Below, piece after piece: positions 25,563 to 33,473 of a stretch of 64,000 bases of DNA (the first letter of the stretch is position 1; each line of letters starts with the position of its first letter). A model generated the notes under the pieces. The model made no database searches. It was given only the letters and a program-made list of their open reading frames with translations, and was not told the origin of the DNA. The position numbers were made by a program, and so were the translations under genes. This DNA comes from Sporichthya brevicatena (GTDB taxonomy: Bacteria; Actinomycetota; Actinomycetes; Sporichthyales; Sporichthyaceae), in contig NZ_BAAAHE010000030.1 in NCBI RefSeq assembly GCF_039525035.1, forward strand, positions 29,696 through 93,695, written 5' to 3'.

Positions 25563-25970
25563 GTGGCACTGACGCCCACGAAGGACTCGGTCGACATCGG
25601 GATCGTCACCAACGACCCCGGACCGATGCTCGGCTTCTACCGCGGCGTGGTCGGGTTGGTCCCCGACGGGGAGACCCCGCTCCCCGGTGGCGTGAGTTAC
25701 CGCCTCCGCTGCGGGACGACCGTGGTGAAGCTGCTCGCCCTGCGCAAGCCGCTGCCGGCCCGGTCGGCCCCGGGCGGGATCTACGCCTCCACGGGTCTGC
25801 GGTACTGGACGATCTCGGTCCCGGACGTGACGGTGCTGCTCGCCGACTGCGAGACGGCCGGGGTCCCGATCGCGGTGCCGTTGACCGAGTACGCGCCCGG
25901 CCGCCGGATGGTGATCGTCGAGGACCCCGACGGTAACTGGGTCGAGTTCGTCGACGCGCGCCCGAACTAG
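25563..25970 (+). CDS. VOC (glyoxalase/extradiol dioxygenase-fold) protein
   Basis: Protein of 135 residues with two beta-alpha-beta-beta-beta modules: VDIGIVTNDPGPMLGFYRGVVGL at the start and a closing module ending VIVEDPDGNWVEFVD, where the terminal Glu is the usual metal ligand. Such small VOC proteins act as isomerases, epimerases (for example methylmalonyl-CoA epimerase), lyases or binding proteins. Its place between an SDR and an AMACR-like gene fits an epimerase on an acyl-CoA, but this is only positional. GTG start four bases after the SDR stop. Confidence 0.82.
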   Translation: MALTPTKDSVDIGIVTNDPGPMLGFYRGVVGLVPDGETPLPGGVSYRLRCGTTVVKLLALRKPLPARSAPGGIYASTGLRYWTISVPDVTVLLADCETAGVPIAVPLTEYAPGRRMVIVEDPDGNWVEFVDARPN

Positions 25971-25974
25971 GCCC

Positions 25975-27021
25975 GTGGCACCCTCAGCGTCCGCGGATCC
26001 TCCGCTCACCGGCGTCCGTGTGCTCGAACTGGCCGGGCTGGGGCCGGTCTCCTTCGCCGGGATGATGCTCGCCGACCTCGGGGCGACGGTGCTCCGCGTC
26101 GACCGCCCCGAACCGCCGGCGGTCCCGGCCGAGGCTCGCCGCCGGGTCGACGTCCTCGGCCGGGGCAAGCAGTCGGTCGTCCTGGACCTGCGGGCGCCGG
26201 GGGCGGCCGATGAGCTGCTCGACCTCGTCGCCTCGTGCGACGTGCTGATCGAGGGGTACCGACCCGGGGTGACCGAACGGCTCGGTGTGGGTCCGGGTCC
26301 GTGCCACGAACGCAATCCGGCCCTGGTCTACGTCCGCCTGACGGGCTACGGGCAGGAGGGGCCGTTGGCCCAGGAGGTCGGGCACGACCTGAACATCCTG
26401 GCCGTCAGCGGTGTGCTCGACGAGGTGGGGCGGGCGGGACAGGCCCCGACGCCGCCGCTCAATCTCGTCGCGGACTACGGCGGGGGCGGGATGCTCGCGG
26501 TGGTCGGTGCGCTCGCCGCGCTGACCGACGCCCGGCGGACCGGGCGTGGTCGCGTCGTGGACGCCGCCATGTGCGACGGCGCGATGCTGCTCGCGAGCGC
26601 GACGTACGCGTTCGACCCGCCGGGGCCGCGCGGGACCAACCTGCTCGACTCCGGGGCGCCGTTCTACGAGGTCTACGAGACCTCCGACGGGCAGCACGTC
26701 GCGGTGGGAGCGCTGCTGGACCCGTTCTGGCGCGCCCTGCTCGAGGTGCTCGGTCGGGCCGACGACCCGCGGTGGCGCGACCGGCGCGCGGCGGACTGGC
26801 CGGCGCTCAAGAGCGAGCTCCGGGAGATCTTCGCCGGGCGCACCCGGGCGGAGTGGCTGGACGCCTTCGCCGGGACCGCCGCCTGCGTGTCCCCGGTGCT
26901 GCGGCGCGACGAGCTCGCCGACTTCCCGCACCACGCCGCCCGCCGGGCGCTGATCGAGGTCGACGGAGTCCCGGTACCCGCCCCGGCTCCCCGCTTCGCC
27001 CCCCCCGCCGAACCTGCATAA
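25975..27021 (+). CDS. CoA-transferase family III, alpha-methylacyl-CoA racemase (AMACR)-like
   Basis: Protein of 348 residues. The N-terminus VRVLELAGLGPVSFAGMMLADLGATVLRVDRP and the block GHDLNILAVSGVLDEVGRAG...PLNLVADYGGGGM match AMACR more than CaiB or formyl-CoA transferases. AMACR epimerises 2-methylacyl-CoA so that beta-oxidation can proceed, so methyl-branched intermediates are implied. It is the last gene of the plus-strand operon. The stop codon TAA lies inside the intergenic palindromic repeat: one base change in the repeat (CACA to CATA) creates it, so the natural C-terminus may once have been different. Confidence 0.87.
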   Translation: MAPSASADPPLTGVRVLELAGLGPVSFAGMMLADLGATVLRVDRPEPPAVPAEARRRVDVLGRGKQSVVLDLRAPGAADELLDLVASCDVLIEGYRPGVTERLGVGPGPCHERNPALVYVRLTGYGQEGPLAQEVGHDLNILAVSGVLDEVGRAGQAPTPPLNLVADYGGGGMLAVVGALAALTDARRTGRGRVVDAAMCDGAMLLASATYAFDPPGPRGTNLLDSGAPFYEVYETSDGQHVAVGALLDPFWRALLEVLGRADDPRWRDRRAADWPALKSELREIFAGRTRAEWLDAFAGTAACVSPVLRRDELADFPHHAARRALIEVDGVPVPAPAPRFAPPAEPA

Positions 27022-27071
27022 GAGATGTCATCTCCAGTGCATTGCTTTGGAGATGACATCTCTTGTGCAGG
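27013..27071. repeat. Inverted pair of the palindromic repeat; bidirectional terminator
   Basis: Two oppositely oriented copies of a 24-base element (27013-27036 and 27048-27071) form a stem of 24 pairs with only one T-G mismatch and an 11-base loop. They lie between convergent genes, so the structure can end transcription from both sides. The same element occurs twice in direct orientation at 44539-44603, upstream of the DUF222-HNH gene. The stop codon of the AMACR-like gene lies within the left arm. Confidence 0.85.
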
Positions 27072-27076
27072 GGCAC

Positions 27077-28081
27077 TCACGACTGAGCGCGGAGGGCGGC
27101 GAGCAGACCGCCGAAGCGTCGGGGTGAGGGGATGTCACCCGGGCGGTTGAACCGGATGCGGTCGACGAGGCCGGAGAACTGCCGGTGGAGCGCGGCCGCC
27201 ACCTCCTCCTCGGTGCCGGACGCGCACATCGCGTCGAGCACCTCGTCGGACACCAGCGGCACCATGTCGTCCCAGCGTCCCTGCTTCGACAGCGCGTTCA
27301 GTTCGTCGTGGAGATCGCCCCAGCCGTGGAGGTCGAGCACCGGGCGGTAGGCGGGCGTGGAGCCGTAGAAGGAGATCTGGCGACGTACCGCCTCGCGGTC
27401 GGCCTCGTCGAGCGCGACGAAGGGGGAGTGGGCGATCTCCAGCGGTGCGGCCCCGTCGGGACGGTGCCGCTCCAGCGTCGGCCGGATGACCTCGCGGAGG
27501 TAGCGCTCGGTGCAGAACGAGTGCACGAACAACCCGTCCGCGACCTCGGCGGTGGTCTGCAGCATCTTCGGGCCGACGGCGGCGAGGAACACCTTGGGCG
27601 GTCCGTACGGGTTCGGGGCCGGGGTGAAGTTCGGCGTCATCAGGGAGTGCTCGTAGAACTCCCCGCGGTGGTCCAGACGCTCGCCGGTCTCCCAGGTCCG
27701 CCAGATCGCGCGCAGAGCGGTGACGAACTCGTGCATGCGGGCCGCCGGTCGTCCCCACGGCATCGAGAAGCGCTTGGCCACGTGCGGGCGGATCTGACTG
27801 CCGAGCCCGAGCACGAACCGGCCGCCGGAGAACCGCTGCAGGTCCCAGGCGGGGTAGGCGACCGTCATCGGCGTCCGGGCGAAGGCGATGGCCACCGACG
27901 GCCCGATCTCGACCTGCCGGGAGTGCTCCGCGGCGAGGGTGAGCGCGACGAACGGGTCGTTGACGGTCTCGGTGTTCCAGGCCCCGTCGAAGCCGAGCTC
28001 GTCGCAGGCGCGGACGTCCTCGGCGATGGTGGTGAGGTCGTTGCGCAACCGGGCGTCGATCCGCAACCGGGGTTCGGTCAC
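27077..28081 (-). CDS. LLM-class (F420-dependent type) oxidoreductase
   Basis: Luciferase-like TIM-barrel protein of 334 residues with GFDGAWNTETVNDPFVALTLAA near the start, SVAIAFARTPMTVAYPAWDLQRFSGGRFVLGLGSQIRPHV and a family-typical ending. It is closest in pattern to the actinobacterial TIGR03617 subgroup of probable F420-dependent enzymes. These transfer hydride to or from ketones, alcohols or enones. GTG start overlaps the SDR stop by four bases (GTGA), coupling it to the mycofactocin-type dehydrogenase. A role in ketone/alcohol or enone reduction feeding the BVMO step is plausible. Confidence 0.87.
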   Translation of the reverse strand: MTEPRLRIDARLRNDLTTIAEDVRACDELGFDGAWNTETVNDPFVALTLAAEHSRQVEIGPSVAIAFARTPMTVAYPAWDLQRFSGGRFVLGLGSQIRPHVAKRFSMPWGRPAARMHEFVTALRAIWRTWETGERLDHRGEFYEHSLMTPNFTPAPNPYGPPKVFLAAVGPKMLQTTAEVADGLFVHSFCTERYLREVIRPTLERHRPDGAAPLEIAHSPFVALDEADREAVRRQISFYGSTPAYRPVLDLHGWGDLHDELNALSKQGRWDDMVPLVSDEVLDAMCASGTEEEVAAALHRQFSGLVDRIRFNRPGDIPSPRRFGGLLAALRAQS

Positions 28082-28935
28082 GCCGTCACCGGGGCCAGGT
28101 TGAGCCCGGGCAGGAGCAGGTGGCCGGCCTCGACGGGCAGGGTGGCCCCGGTGATCGCGGCGGCCAGGTCCGAGTTGAGGAACAGGGCGGCGTCGGCGAT
28201 CACCTGGGGGTCGAGAAACCCGGTGCCGCGCAGGGCGTGGAAGGCGTGGCCGCCCGCGAGCATGTCCTCGCGCGTGCCGCCCTCGCGTCCGGCGAACATG
28301 TCGTAGACCGCCGGCTGGTTGACCATCGGGGTGTCGATCGCGCCCGGGCAGATCGCGTTGCAGCGGACCCCGAACGGGGCGAGCTCGAGCGCGATGTTCT
28401 TCATCAGTCCGACCACCCCGTGCTTCGCCGCGCAGTAGTGCGCGTAGTTCTGGCCGGGTTCGACGCCGTTGGCCGAGGAGATGACGACGATCGACCCGGC
28501 CCGGCGCTCCATCATGTGCGGGGCGACCGCCTTGGCGCTGTGCCACACACCCGTGAGGTTGACCGCGAGCATCTCCTCCCACTGCGCGTCGGTGAGTTCC
28601 CAGAACGGCGCGCGGGTCCAGATGCCGGCGTTCGCGACCAGGATGTCGATCCGGCCGAACTCCGCCACGCCCTGCGCGACGACGGCGTCGAGGGCCGCCT
28701 GGTCCCGGACGTCGGCCGCCGCCGTGAGGACCCGGCGGTCGTGCTCCTCGACGCCCCGGGCGGTCTCGGCGAGCTCCTCCGCGGTCCCGAGCGGGTACGG
28801 CACCGAGGGCAGGTCGTCGGGGACGTCCACCGCGATGACGTCCGCGCCCTCGCGGGCACAGGTGAGGGCGTGCGCCCGCCCCTGCCCCCGGGCCGCTCCG
28901 GTCACCAGCGCGACCTTGCCGTCGAGAAGTCCCAT
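28078..28935 (-). CDS. Mycofactocin-coupled-type SDR oxidoreductase
   Basis: SDR of 285 residues with TGAARGQGRAHA, an insertion after the second strand (VPDDLPSVPYPLGTAEELAETARGVEEHDRR), catalytic Ser in VVISSANG and YCAAK. The GxxRGQGRxHA loop and this insertion are the hallmarks of the mycofactocin-associated SDR group (TIGR03971), which includes carveol dehydrogenase and holds a non-exchangeable NAD. Mycofactocin genes themselves are not in the window. GGAGCG ribosome site upstream. It would oxidise an alcohol to the ketone used by the monooxygenases, an inference from the locus. Confidence 0.88.
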   Translation of the reverse strand: MGLLDGKVALVTGAARGQGRAHALTCAREGADVIAVDVPDDLPSVPYPLGTAEELAETARGVEEHDRRVLTAAADVRDQAALDAVVAQGVAEFGRIDILVANAGIWTRAPFWELTDAQWEEMLAVNLTGVWHSAKAVAPHMMERRAGSIVVISSANGVEPGQNYAHYCAAKHGVVGLMKNIALELAPFGVRCNAICPGAIDTPMVNQPAVYDMFAGREGGTREDMLAGGHAFHALRGTGFLDPQVIADAALFLNSDLAAAITGATLPVEAGHLLLPGLNLAPVTA

Positions 28936-28978
28936 GGCTCGCTCCGATCGTCGGGTGGTGCGGTTTCGGCAGCGTGTT

Positions 28979-30979
28979 TCAGGCTGCGTGTTCGGGTTGC
29001 TGCTCGTCGATGACGGCGATCAGTTGCTGGGGCTGCACCTGGTCGCCGGGGGAGACGGTGAGGCGGCTCAGCGTTCCGGCGGCGGGCGCGGTGACGGTGT
29101 GCTCCATCTTCATCGCCTCCAGCACGACGAGGGCCTGACCCGGCGTCACGGACTCGCCGGTCGCGGCGAGCACGCGGACGACCGTCCCGGGCATGGGGGC
29201 GAGCAGGGAGCCCGGGGCCGCGACGGACCCGGGTTCGGGCAGTCGCGGCAGTTCCACCAGAGTGGCGGCGCCGTCCGGTCCGTCGACGTAGGTGCGGTCG
29301 CCGACGGTGTGGACGCGGTAGCTCCGGCGGACCCCGCCGCTCTCCAGCACGACCCGTTCGGGGACGGCGGTGACGAGCCGGCAGGGGAGAGCCTCGCCGT
29401 CGACCGCGACGTCCACGTCCCGGCCGAAGGCACCGCGGTCGTGGAACGTGTAGGTGACCGCGTACGTCCGGTCGCCGACGGCGTAGGAGACCGACTGCGG
29501 CGGGGCGGGCACGTTGCGCCAGCCCGACGGGAACCCGGCGAGCGCCGGGGCCGCGGAGCGGTTGCGGGCCTGACGGGCCAACGCCGCCACCGTGGCGTGG
29601 ATGCGAGCCGCCGCGCCGGACTGAGGGTTCGTCAGCTCCGGGTGACGGTCCAGGTATCCGGTGTCGGCGCGTCCGGCGAGGAACTCCTCGTCGCCGAGGA
29701 GGCCCACGAGCAGGTCGCGGTTGGTGACGACGCCGTGGAGCTCGGCCCGGGCGAGGACACGAGCCAGTCGTCGCGCGGCCTCGTCCCGGGTCCCGCCGTG
29801 GGCGACGACCTTCGCGAGCATGGCGTCGTAGTGCGGGCCGACGACGGAGCCGTCCGACACCCCGGCGTCCACGCGAACCCCGGCCGGGGTGGGGACGTGG
29901 AACCGGTCGAGGGTGCCGGTGGTCGGGAGGAACCCGGCCGGGACGTCCTCGGCGTAGAGGCGGACCTCGATCGCGTGGCCGTCGAGGCGCGCGGCCCGCA
30001 CACTCTCCGGCAGCGGACGGCCCTCCGCGACCTGGAGCTGGAGCGCGACCAGGTCGAGCCCGGTGACCATCTCGGTCACGGGGTGCTCGACCTGCAGGCG
30101 GGCGTTGACCTCGAGGAAGTGGAACGCCCCGCTCTCTTCGAGGAGGAACTCGACGGTCCCGGCGTTGGTGTAACCGATCGCCCGGCCCGCCGCGACGGCC
30201 GCCGCACCGAGGTCCGCGCGCAGCTGCGCGTCGACCGCGGGGGAGGGGCACTCCTCGACGATCTTCTGGTGCCGGCGCTGGATCGAGCAGTCCCGCTCGA
30301 ACAGGGAGACGACCGTGCCGTGGTGGTCGCCGAGGATCTGCACCTCCACGTGCCGGGGCCGCTCGACGTACCGCTCGAGGAAGACCGTGCCGTCCCCGAA
30401 GGCCGAGGCGGCCTCACGCGCGGCCTGCTCGAGGGCGCCGGCCAACTCGTCCGGGTTCCGCACGACGCGCATGCCGCGGCCACCGCCGCCGAAGGCGGCC
30501 TTGACGAGGACCGGGTAGCCGATCCGGTCGGCCGCCGCCCGGGCGTCGTCCCCGGGTCCCACGGTCGCGCCCGGGAGCACCGGGACGCCGGCGGCGGCCA
30601 TGACGGCCTTGGCCTCCAGCTTGGACCCCATGGCCGCGATGGCCGCGGGGGACGGACCGACGAAGGTCAGCCCGGCGTCCTGGCAGTCGCGGGCGAACCC
30701 GGAGTTCTCGGACAGGAAGGCGTAGCCGGGATGGACGGCGTCCGCGCCCGTGCTGCGCGCGGCGGCGATCACCGAGTCCCCGCGCAGATAGGTCTCGGCC
30801 GGGGTGGCGCCGGGCAGGCGGACCGCCTCGTCGGCCAGCGCCACGAACGGGGCGTCCGCATCCGGGTCCGAGTACACGGCGACGGTGGCGATCCCGAGGT
30901 CGTGCGCGGTGCGCTGGACGCGGACGGCGATCTCCCCGCGGTTCGCGACGAGGAGCTTACGGACAGGACGGAACGTCAT
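28979..30979 (-). CDS. Acyl-CoA carboxylase alpha subunit (biotin carboxylase + BCCP)
   Basis: Biotin-dependent carboxylase subunit of 666 residues. The N-terminal biotin carboxylase begins KLLVANRGEIAVRV, with the ATP-grasp glycine loop KAAFGGGGRGMRVV and ERDCSIQRRHQKIVEE. A central BT/linker domain follows, and a C-terminal biotinyl domain has the biotinylated lysine in EAMKMEHTV. It charges biotin with bicarbonate for the beta subunit encoded nine bases upstream. The organisation matches methylcrotonyl-, geranyl- and propionyl-type carboxylases. The pair lies between the SDR and the GntR regulator, which suggests control by that regulator. Confidence 0.95.
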   Translation of the reverse strand: MTFRPVRKLLVANRGEIAVRVQRTAHDLGIATVAVYSDPDADAPFVALADEAVRLPGATPAETYLRGDSVIAAARSTGADAVHPGYAFLSENSGFARDCQDAGLTFVGPSPAAIAAMGSKLEAKAVMAAAGVPVLPGATVGPGDDARAAADRIGYPVLVKAAFGGGGRGMRVVRNPDELAGALEQAAREAASAFGDGTVFLERYVERPRHVEVQILGDHHGTVVSLFERDCSIQRRHQKIVEECPSPAVDAQLRADLGAAAVAAGRAIGYTNAGTVEFLLEESGAFHFLEVNARLQVEHPVTEMVTGLDLVALQLQVAEGRPLPESVRAARLDGHAIEVRLYAEDVPAGFLPTTGTLDRFHVPTPAGVRVDAGVSDGSVVGPHYDAMLAKVVAHGGTRDEAARRLARVLARAELHGVVTNRDLLVGLLGDEEFLAGRADTGYLDRHPELTNPQSGAAARIHATVAALARQARNRSAAPALAGFPSGWRNVPAPPQSVSYAVGDRTYAVTYTFHDRGAFGRDVDVAVDGEALPCRLVTAVPERVVLESGGVRRSYRVHTVGDRTYVDGPDGAATLVELPRLPEPGSVAAPGSLLAPMPGTVVRVLAATGESVTPGQALVVLEAMKMEHTVTAPAAGTLSRLTVSPGDQVQPQQLIAVIDEQQPEHAA

Positions 30980-30988
30980 GACGGAGCC

Positions 30989-32587
30989 TCACATCCGGAA
31001 GACGCCGAAGCCGCGGCGTCCGCTGACCGGGCCCGAGTGGGCAGCCGACAGGGCCATCCCGAGCACCGTGCGGGTGTCCCGCGGGTCGACGACGCCGTCG
31101 TCGTAGAGCCGGGAGGAGACGGCGAACGCGTGTGACTCGCCGTCGATCTGTGCCTCGATCGCTCGCGTGCGGTCGGCGTCGGCCTCCTCGTCGAAGGGCC
31201 GTCCCTGCGCGGCGGCGGAGGCCCGGCCGACGAGCGAGAGCACCCCGGCCAACTGGGTCGCCCCCATGACGGCGAGCCGCGCCCCCGGCCAGGAGAACAG
31301 GAGGCGTGGGTCGAAGGCGCGCCCCGCCATGCCGTAGTTCCCGGCTCCGAACGACGAGGCCATGTTCACGGTCAGGTGCGGGACCGTGCTGTTGGTGACG
31401 GCGTTGATCATCTTCGCGCCGTCCTTGACGATGCCGCCCTCCTCGTAGCGCCGACCGACCATGTAGCCGGTCGTGTTCTGGAGGAAGACCAGGGGGACGT
31501 CGGAGGCGTTCGCGAGCAGGATGAACTCGGTGGCCTTCTTCGCCTCCTCGCTGAACAGCACCCCGCGGTGATTCGCGAGGATTCCGACCGGGTACCCGTG
31601 CAGCGTCGCCCACCCGGTGACGAGGGACGTGCCGTAGAGCGGCTTGTACTCGTCGAAGTCGGAGTCGTCGACGGTGCGGGCGATCACCTCCCGCGGGTCG
31701 AAGGGAATCTTCGGGTCGGCCGAGACGATGCCGAGGATCTCGTCCGGGTCGTACCGGGGATCCCTCACGTGCGGGGCGGGCGGCGGACCCTGCTTGCGCC
31801 AGCCGAGGCGTGCGACGATCTGCCGGCCCAGCCGGATCGCGTCGAGTTCGTCGGCCGCCAGGTGGTCGGAGAGGCCGGAGATCCGTGAGTGCATCTCGGC
31901 GCCGCCGAGTGACTCGTCGTCGGACTCCTCGCCGGTCGCCATGCGGACCAACGGCGGGCCGCCGAGGAAGACCTTCGCCTGCCGGTCCACGAGAACGGCG
32001 TAGTCGCACATCGCCGGCACGTACGCACCGCCGGCGGTGGAGTTTCCGAAGACGAGCGCGACCGTCGGGATCGCGAGGGCGGAGAGCTCGGTGAGCTCGT
32101 GGAAGATCCGCCCACCGGGGACGAACAGGTCGGCCTGCGTCGGCAGGTCCGCCCCGGCGGACTCCACCAGGTTGACGACCGGCAGCCGGTTGATGCGGGC
32201 GATCTCCAGCGCGCGCAGGATCTTGCGCAGGGAGTAGGGGTTCATCGCCCCGCCGCGCACGGTCGGGTCGTGTCCGACGACGACGCACTCGACGCCGGAC
32301 ACCACCCCGATCCCGGTGACCGTCGAGGCGCCGACCGTGAAGGAGGTGCCCCACGCGGCGAGGGTCGAGAGCTCGAGGAAGGGGGAGTCCGGATCGAGCA
32401 GCAGGGCGATGCGCTCCCGGACCGGCAGCTTCCCCCGTTCCCGGTGCCGCCGGAGGGCGCTCTCGCCGCCGCCGGCCGCGGCGACCGCGAGCTGCTCCGT
32501 CAAGGCGGTGAGCAGCTCGAGCTGGTGGGCGCGGTTGGACGTGTACGTCTCGGACGTCAGGTCGAGCGCAGACCGCAGCACGGTCAT
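30989..32587 (-). CDS. Acyl-CoA carboxylase beta subunit (methylcrotonyl/geranyl-CoA type)
   Basis: Carboxyltransferase of 532 residues with RHRERGKLPVRERIALLLDPDSPFLELS, GNSTAGGAYVPAMCDYAVLV and QNTTGYMVGRRYEEGGIVKDGAKMI. Retention of the TGYMVG block and the total length point to the methylcrotonyl-/geranyl-CoA carboxylase branch used in leucine and isoprenoid breakdown, rather than propionyl-CoA carboxylase. Start chosen at 32587, seven bases after GGAGG; the in-frame extension to 32650 has no such site. First gene of a minus-strand operon with the alpha subunit, and a GntR-type operator lies about 70 bases upstream. Confidence 0.92.
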   Translation of the reverse strand: MTVLRSALDLTSETYTSNRAHQLELLTALTEQLAVAAAGGGESALRRHRERGKLPVRERIALLLDPDSPFLELSTLAAWGTSFTVGASTVTGIGVVSGVECVVVGHDPTVRGGAMNPYSLRKILRALEIARINRLPVVNLVESAGADLPTQADLFVPGGRIFHELTELSALAIPTVALVFGNSTAGGAYVPAMCDYAVLVDRQAKVFLGGPPLVRMATGEESDDESLGGAEMHSRISGLSDHLAADELDAIRLGRQIVARLGWRKQGPPPAPHVRDPRYDPDEILGIVSADPKIPFDPREVIARTVDDSDFDEYKPLYGTSLVTGWATLHGYPVGILANHRGVLFSEEAKKATEFILLANASDVPLVFLQNTTGYMVGRRYEEGGIVKDGAKMINAVTNSTVPHLTVNMASSFGAGNYGMAGRAFDPRLLFSWPGARLAVMGATQLAGVLSLVGRASAAAQGRPFDEEADADRTRAIEAQIDGESHAFAVSSRLYDDGVVDPRDTRTVLGMALSAAHSGPVSGRRGFGVFRM

Positions 32588-32622
32588 CAATGACCTCCGG
32601 GACGGCCAGGAACGGATGGCCG

Positions 32623-32665
32623 ACCTTAGCGATTCCGGAGCGCCGAGCACAAGATTGTATGCAAT
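32623..32665 (-). promoter_or_regulatory. Carboxylase-operon promoter with GntR-type operator
   Basis: On the minus strand ATTGCATACAAT (32654-32665) is a near-perfect dyad of the kind bound by FadR/FCD-subfamily GntR proteins. One base downstream follows -35 TTGTGC (32647-32652), an 18-bp spacer and -10 TAAGGT (32623-32628). The operator abuts the -35 box, so the adjacent GntR regulator probably controls the carboxylase operon. Confidence 0.65.
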
Positions 32666-32682
32666 TTAGTAGGCAATCGGCC

Positions 32683-33354
32683 TCAGCTGGACGGTGACGC
32701 GAGTGCAGCGTGGAGGTCGCTCACGGTGAGGTCGCGGTGCGCGTCCATCAGGGCGACGACCTGCTCGTGGTCGCCCTGGCGCAGTGCGGTGATCATCCGG
32801 CGGTGTTCGCGGACGATCCGCTTGCGCCCGTCGCTGTCGTAGAGGTGCAGCGTCCGGTACGGCTCGCTGCGGCGCCACAGCTTCTCGATCTCGGCCACGA
32901 CGAGGTCGAGGCCGGACAGGCCGAACACCGCGAAGTGGAAGGCCTGGTTGGTGGCGAGAATCTCCGCGACGTCCGCGCGCTCGACGGCCTCGCCGATGGC
33001 GTCGTTGAGTGCCGCAAGTTCCTTGACCTGCAGCGATGTTAGACGGGGGAGCGCGCGCAGCACCTCGGTCTCCAGGGCCCGGCGCATCAGGTAGATCTGG
33101 GCGAGCTCGGCCGCGTTCAGCCGGGCGACCGTGTAGCCGACGTTGGGTTCGTGGTCGAGGATGCCCTCGGCCGCCAGCGCCTTGAGTGCCTCGCGGACCG
33201 GGATCCGGCTCACCCCCAGGCGGCCGGCGAGGGCCTCCTGGCGGACCTGCTGCCCCGGCACGAGCTGACGGCTCCGGAGCAGGGCGCGAATCTCGGAGAT
33301 CGCGCGCTCCACCGTCGTGGTCCGCTGCGGGGGAGCGGGTTCGATCGCGGCCAT
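32683..33354 (-). CDS. GntR family (FCD/FadR subfamily) regulator
   Basis: Regulator of 223 residues with an N-terminal winged helix (QVRQEALAGRLGVSRIPVREALKALAAEGIL) and an all-helical FCD effector domain in which RRALETEVLRA, NQAFHFAVF and EHRRMITALRQGD supply the usual metal/ligand residues. FCD regulators respond to carboxylic acids or acyl-CoAs. Start chosen at 33354 after GGAGGT; an extension to 33417 runs through the operator region. Candidate sites lie downstream of it (32654-32665, before the carboxylase operon) and upstream (33407-33430, shared with the divergent synthetase). Confidence 0.92.
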   Translation of the reverse strand: MAAIEPAPPQRTTTVERAISEIRALLRSRQLVPGQQVRQEALAGRLGVSRIPVREALKALAAEGILDHEPNVGYTVARLNAAELAQIYLMRRALETEVLRALPRLTSLQVKELAALNDAIGEAVERADVAEILATNQAFHFAVFGLSGLDLVVAEIEKLWRRSEPYRTLHLYDSDGRKRIVREHRRMITALRQGDHEQVVALMDAHRDLTVSDLHAALASPSS

Positions 33355-33406
33355 CGGCACCTCCCGGACCAGCCTAACGTTCCGATCGCTGGGTCGGCCG
33401 CTGGAC

Positions 33407-33430
33407 ATTGGATACAAAATTGTGTCCGAT
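33407..33430. promoter_or_regulatory. Tandem candidate GntR sites in the divergent region
   Basis: Two abutting 12-mers, ATTGGATACAAA (33407-33418) and ATTGTGTCCGAT (33419-33430), each resemble the carboxylase-operon site ATTGTATGCAAT as read on the plus strand (9 and 8 of 12 matches by eye). Together they contain an 18-bp dyad GGATACAA-AA-TTGTGTCC with one internal mismatch. They lie between gntR and the divergent acyl-CoA synthetase gene, well placed to regulate both. Confidence 0.6.
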
Positions 33431-33473
33431 ATGGCGATGAGGGCAGGGGTGCCCGGGTGAGCGGAGGACGGCG

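Noticed and set aside
25563-25575. Half of the IclR palindrome (GTGGCAC) at the start of the VOC gene
   Set aside because: Only one half-site, lies in the start codon region inside the operon and lacks the spaced promoter; chance occurrence likely.
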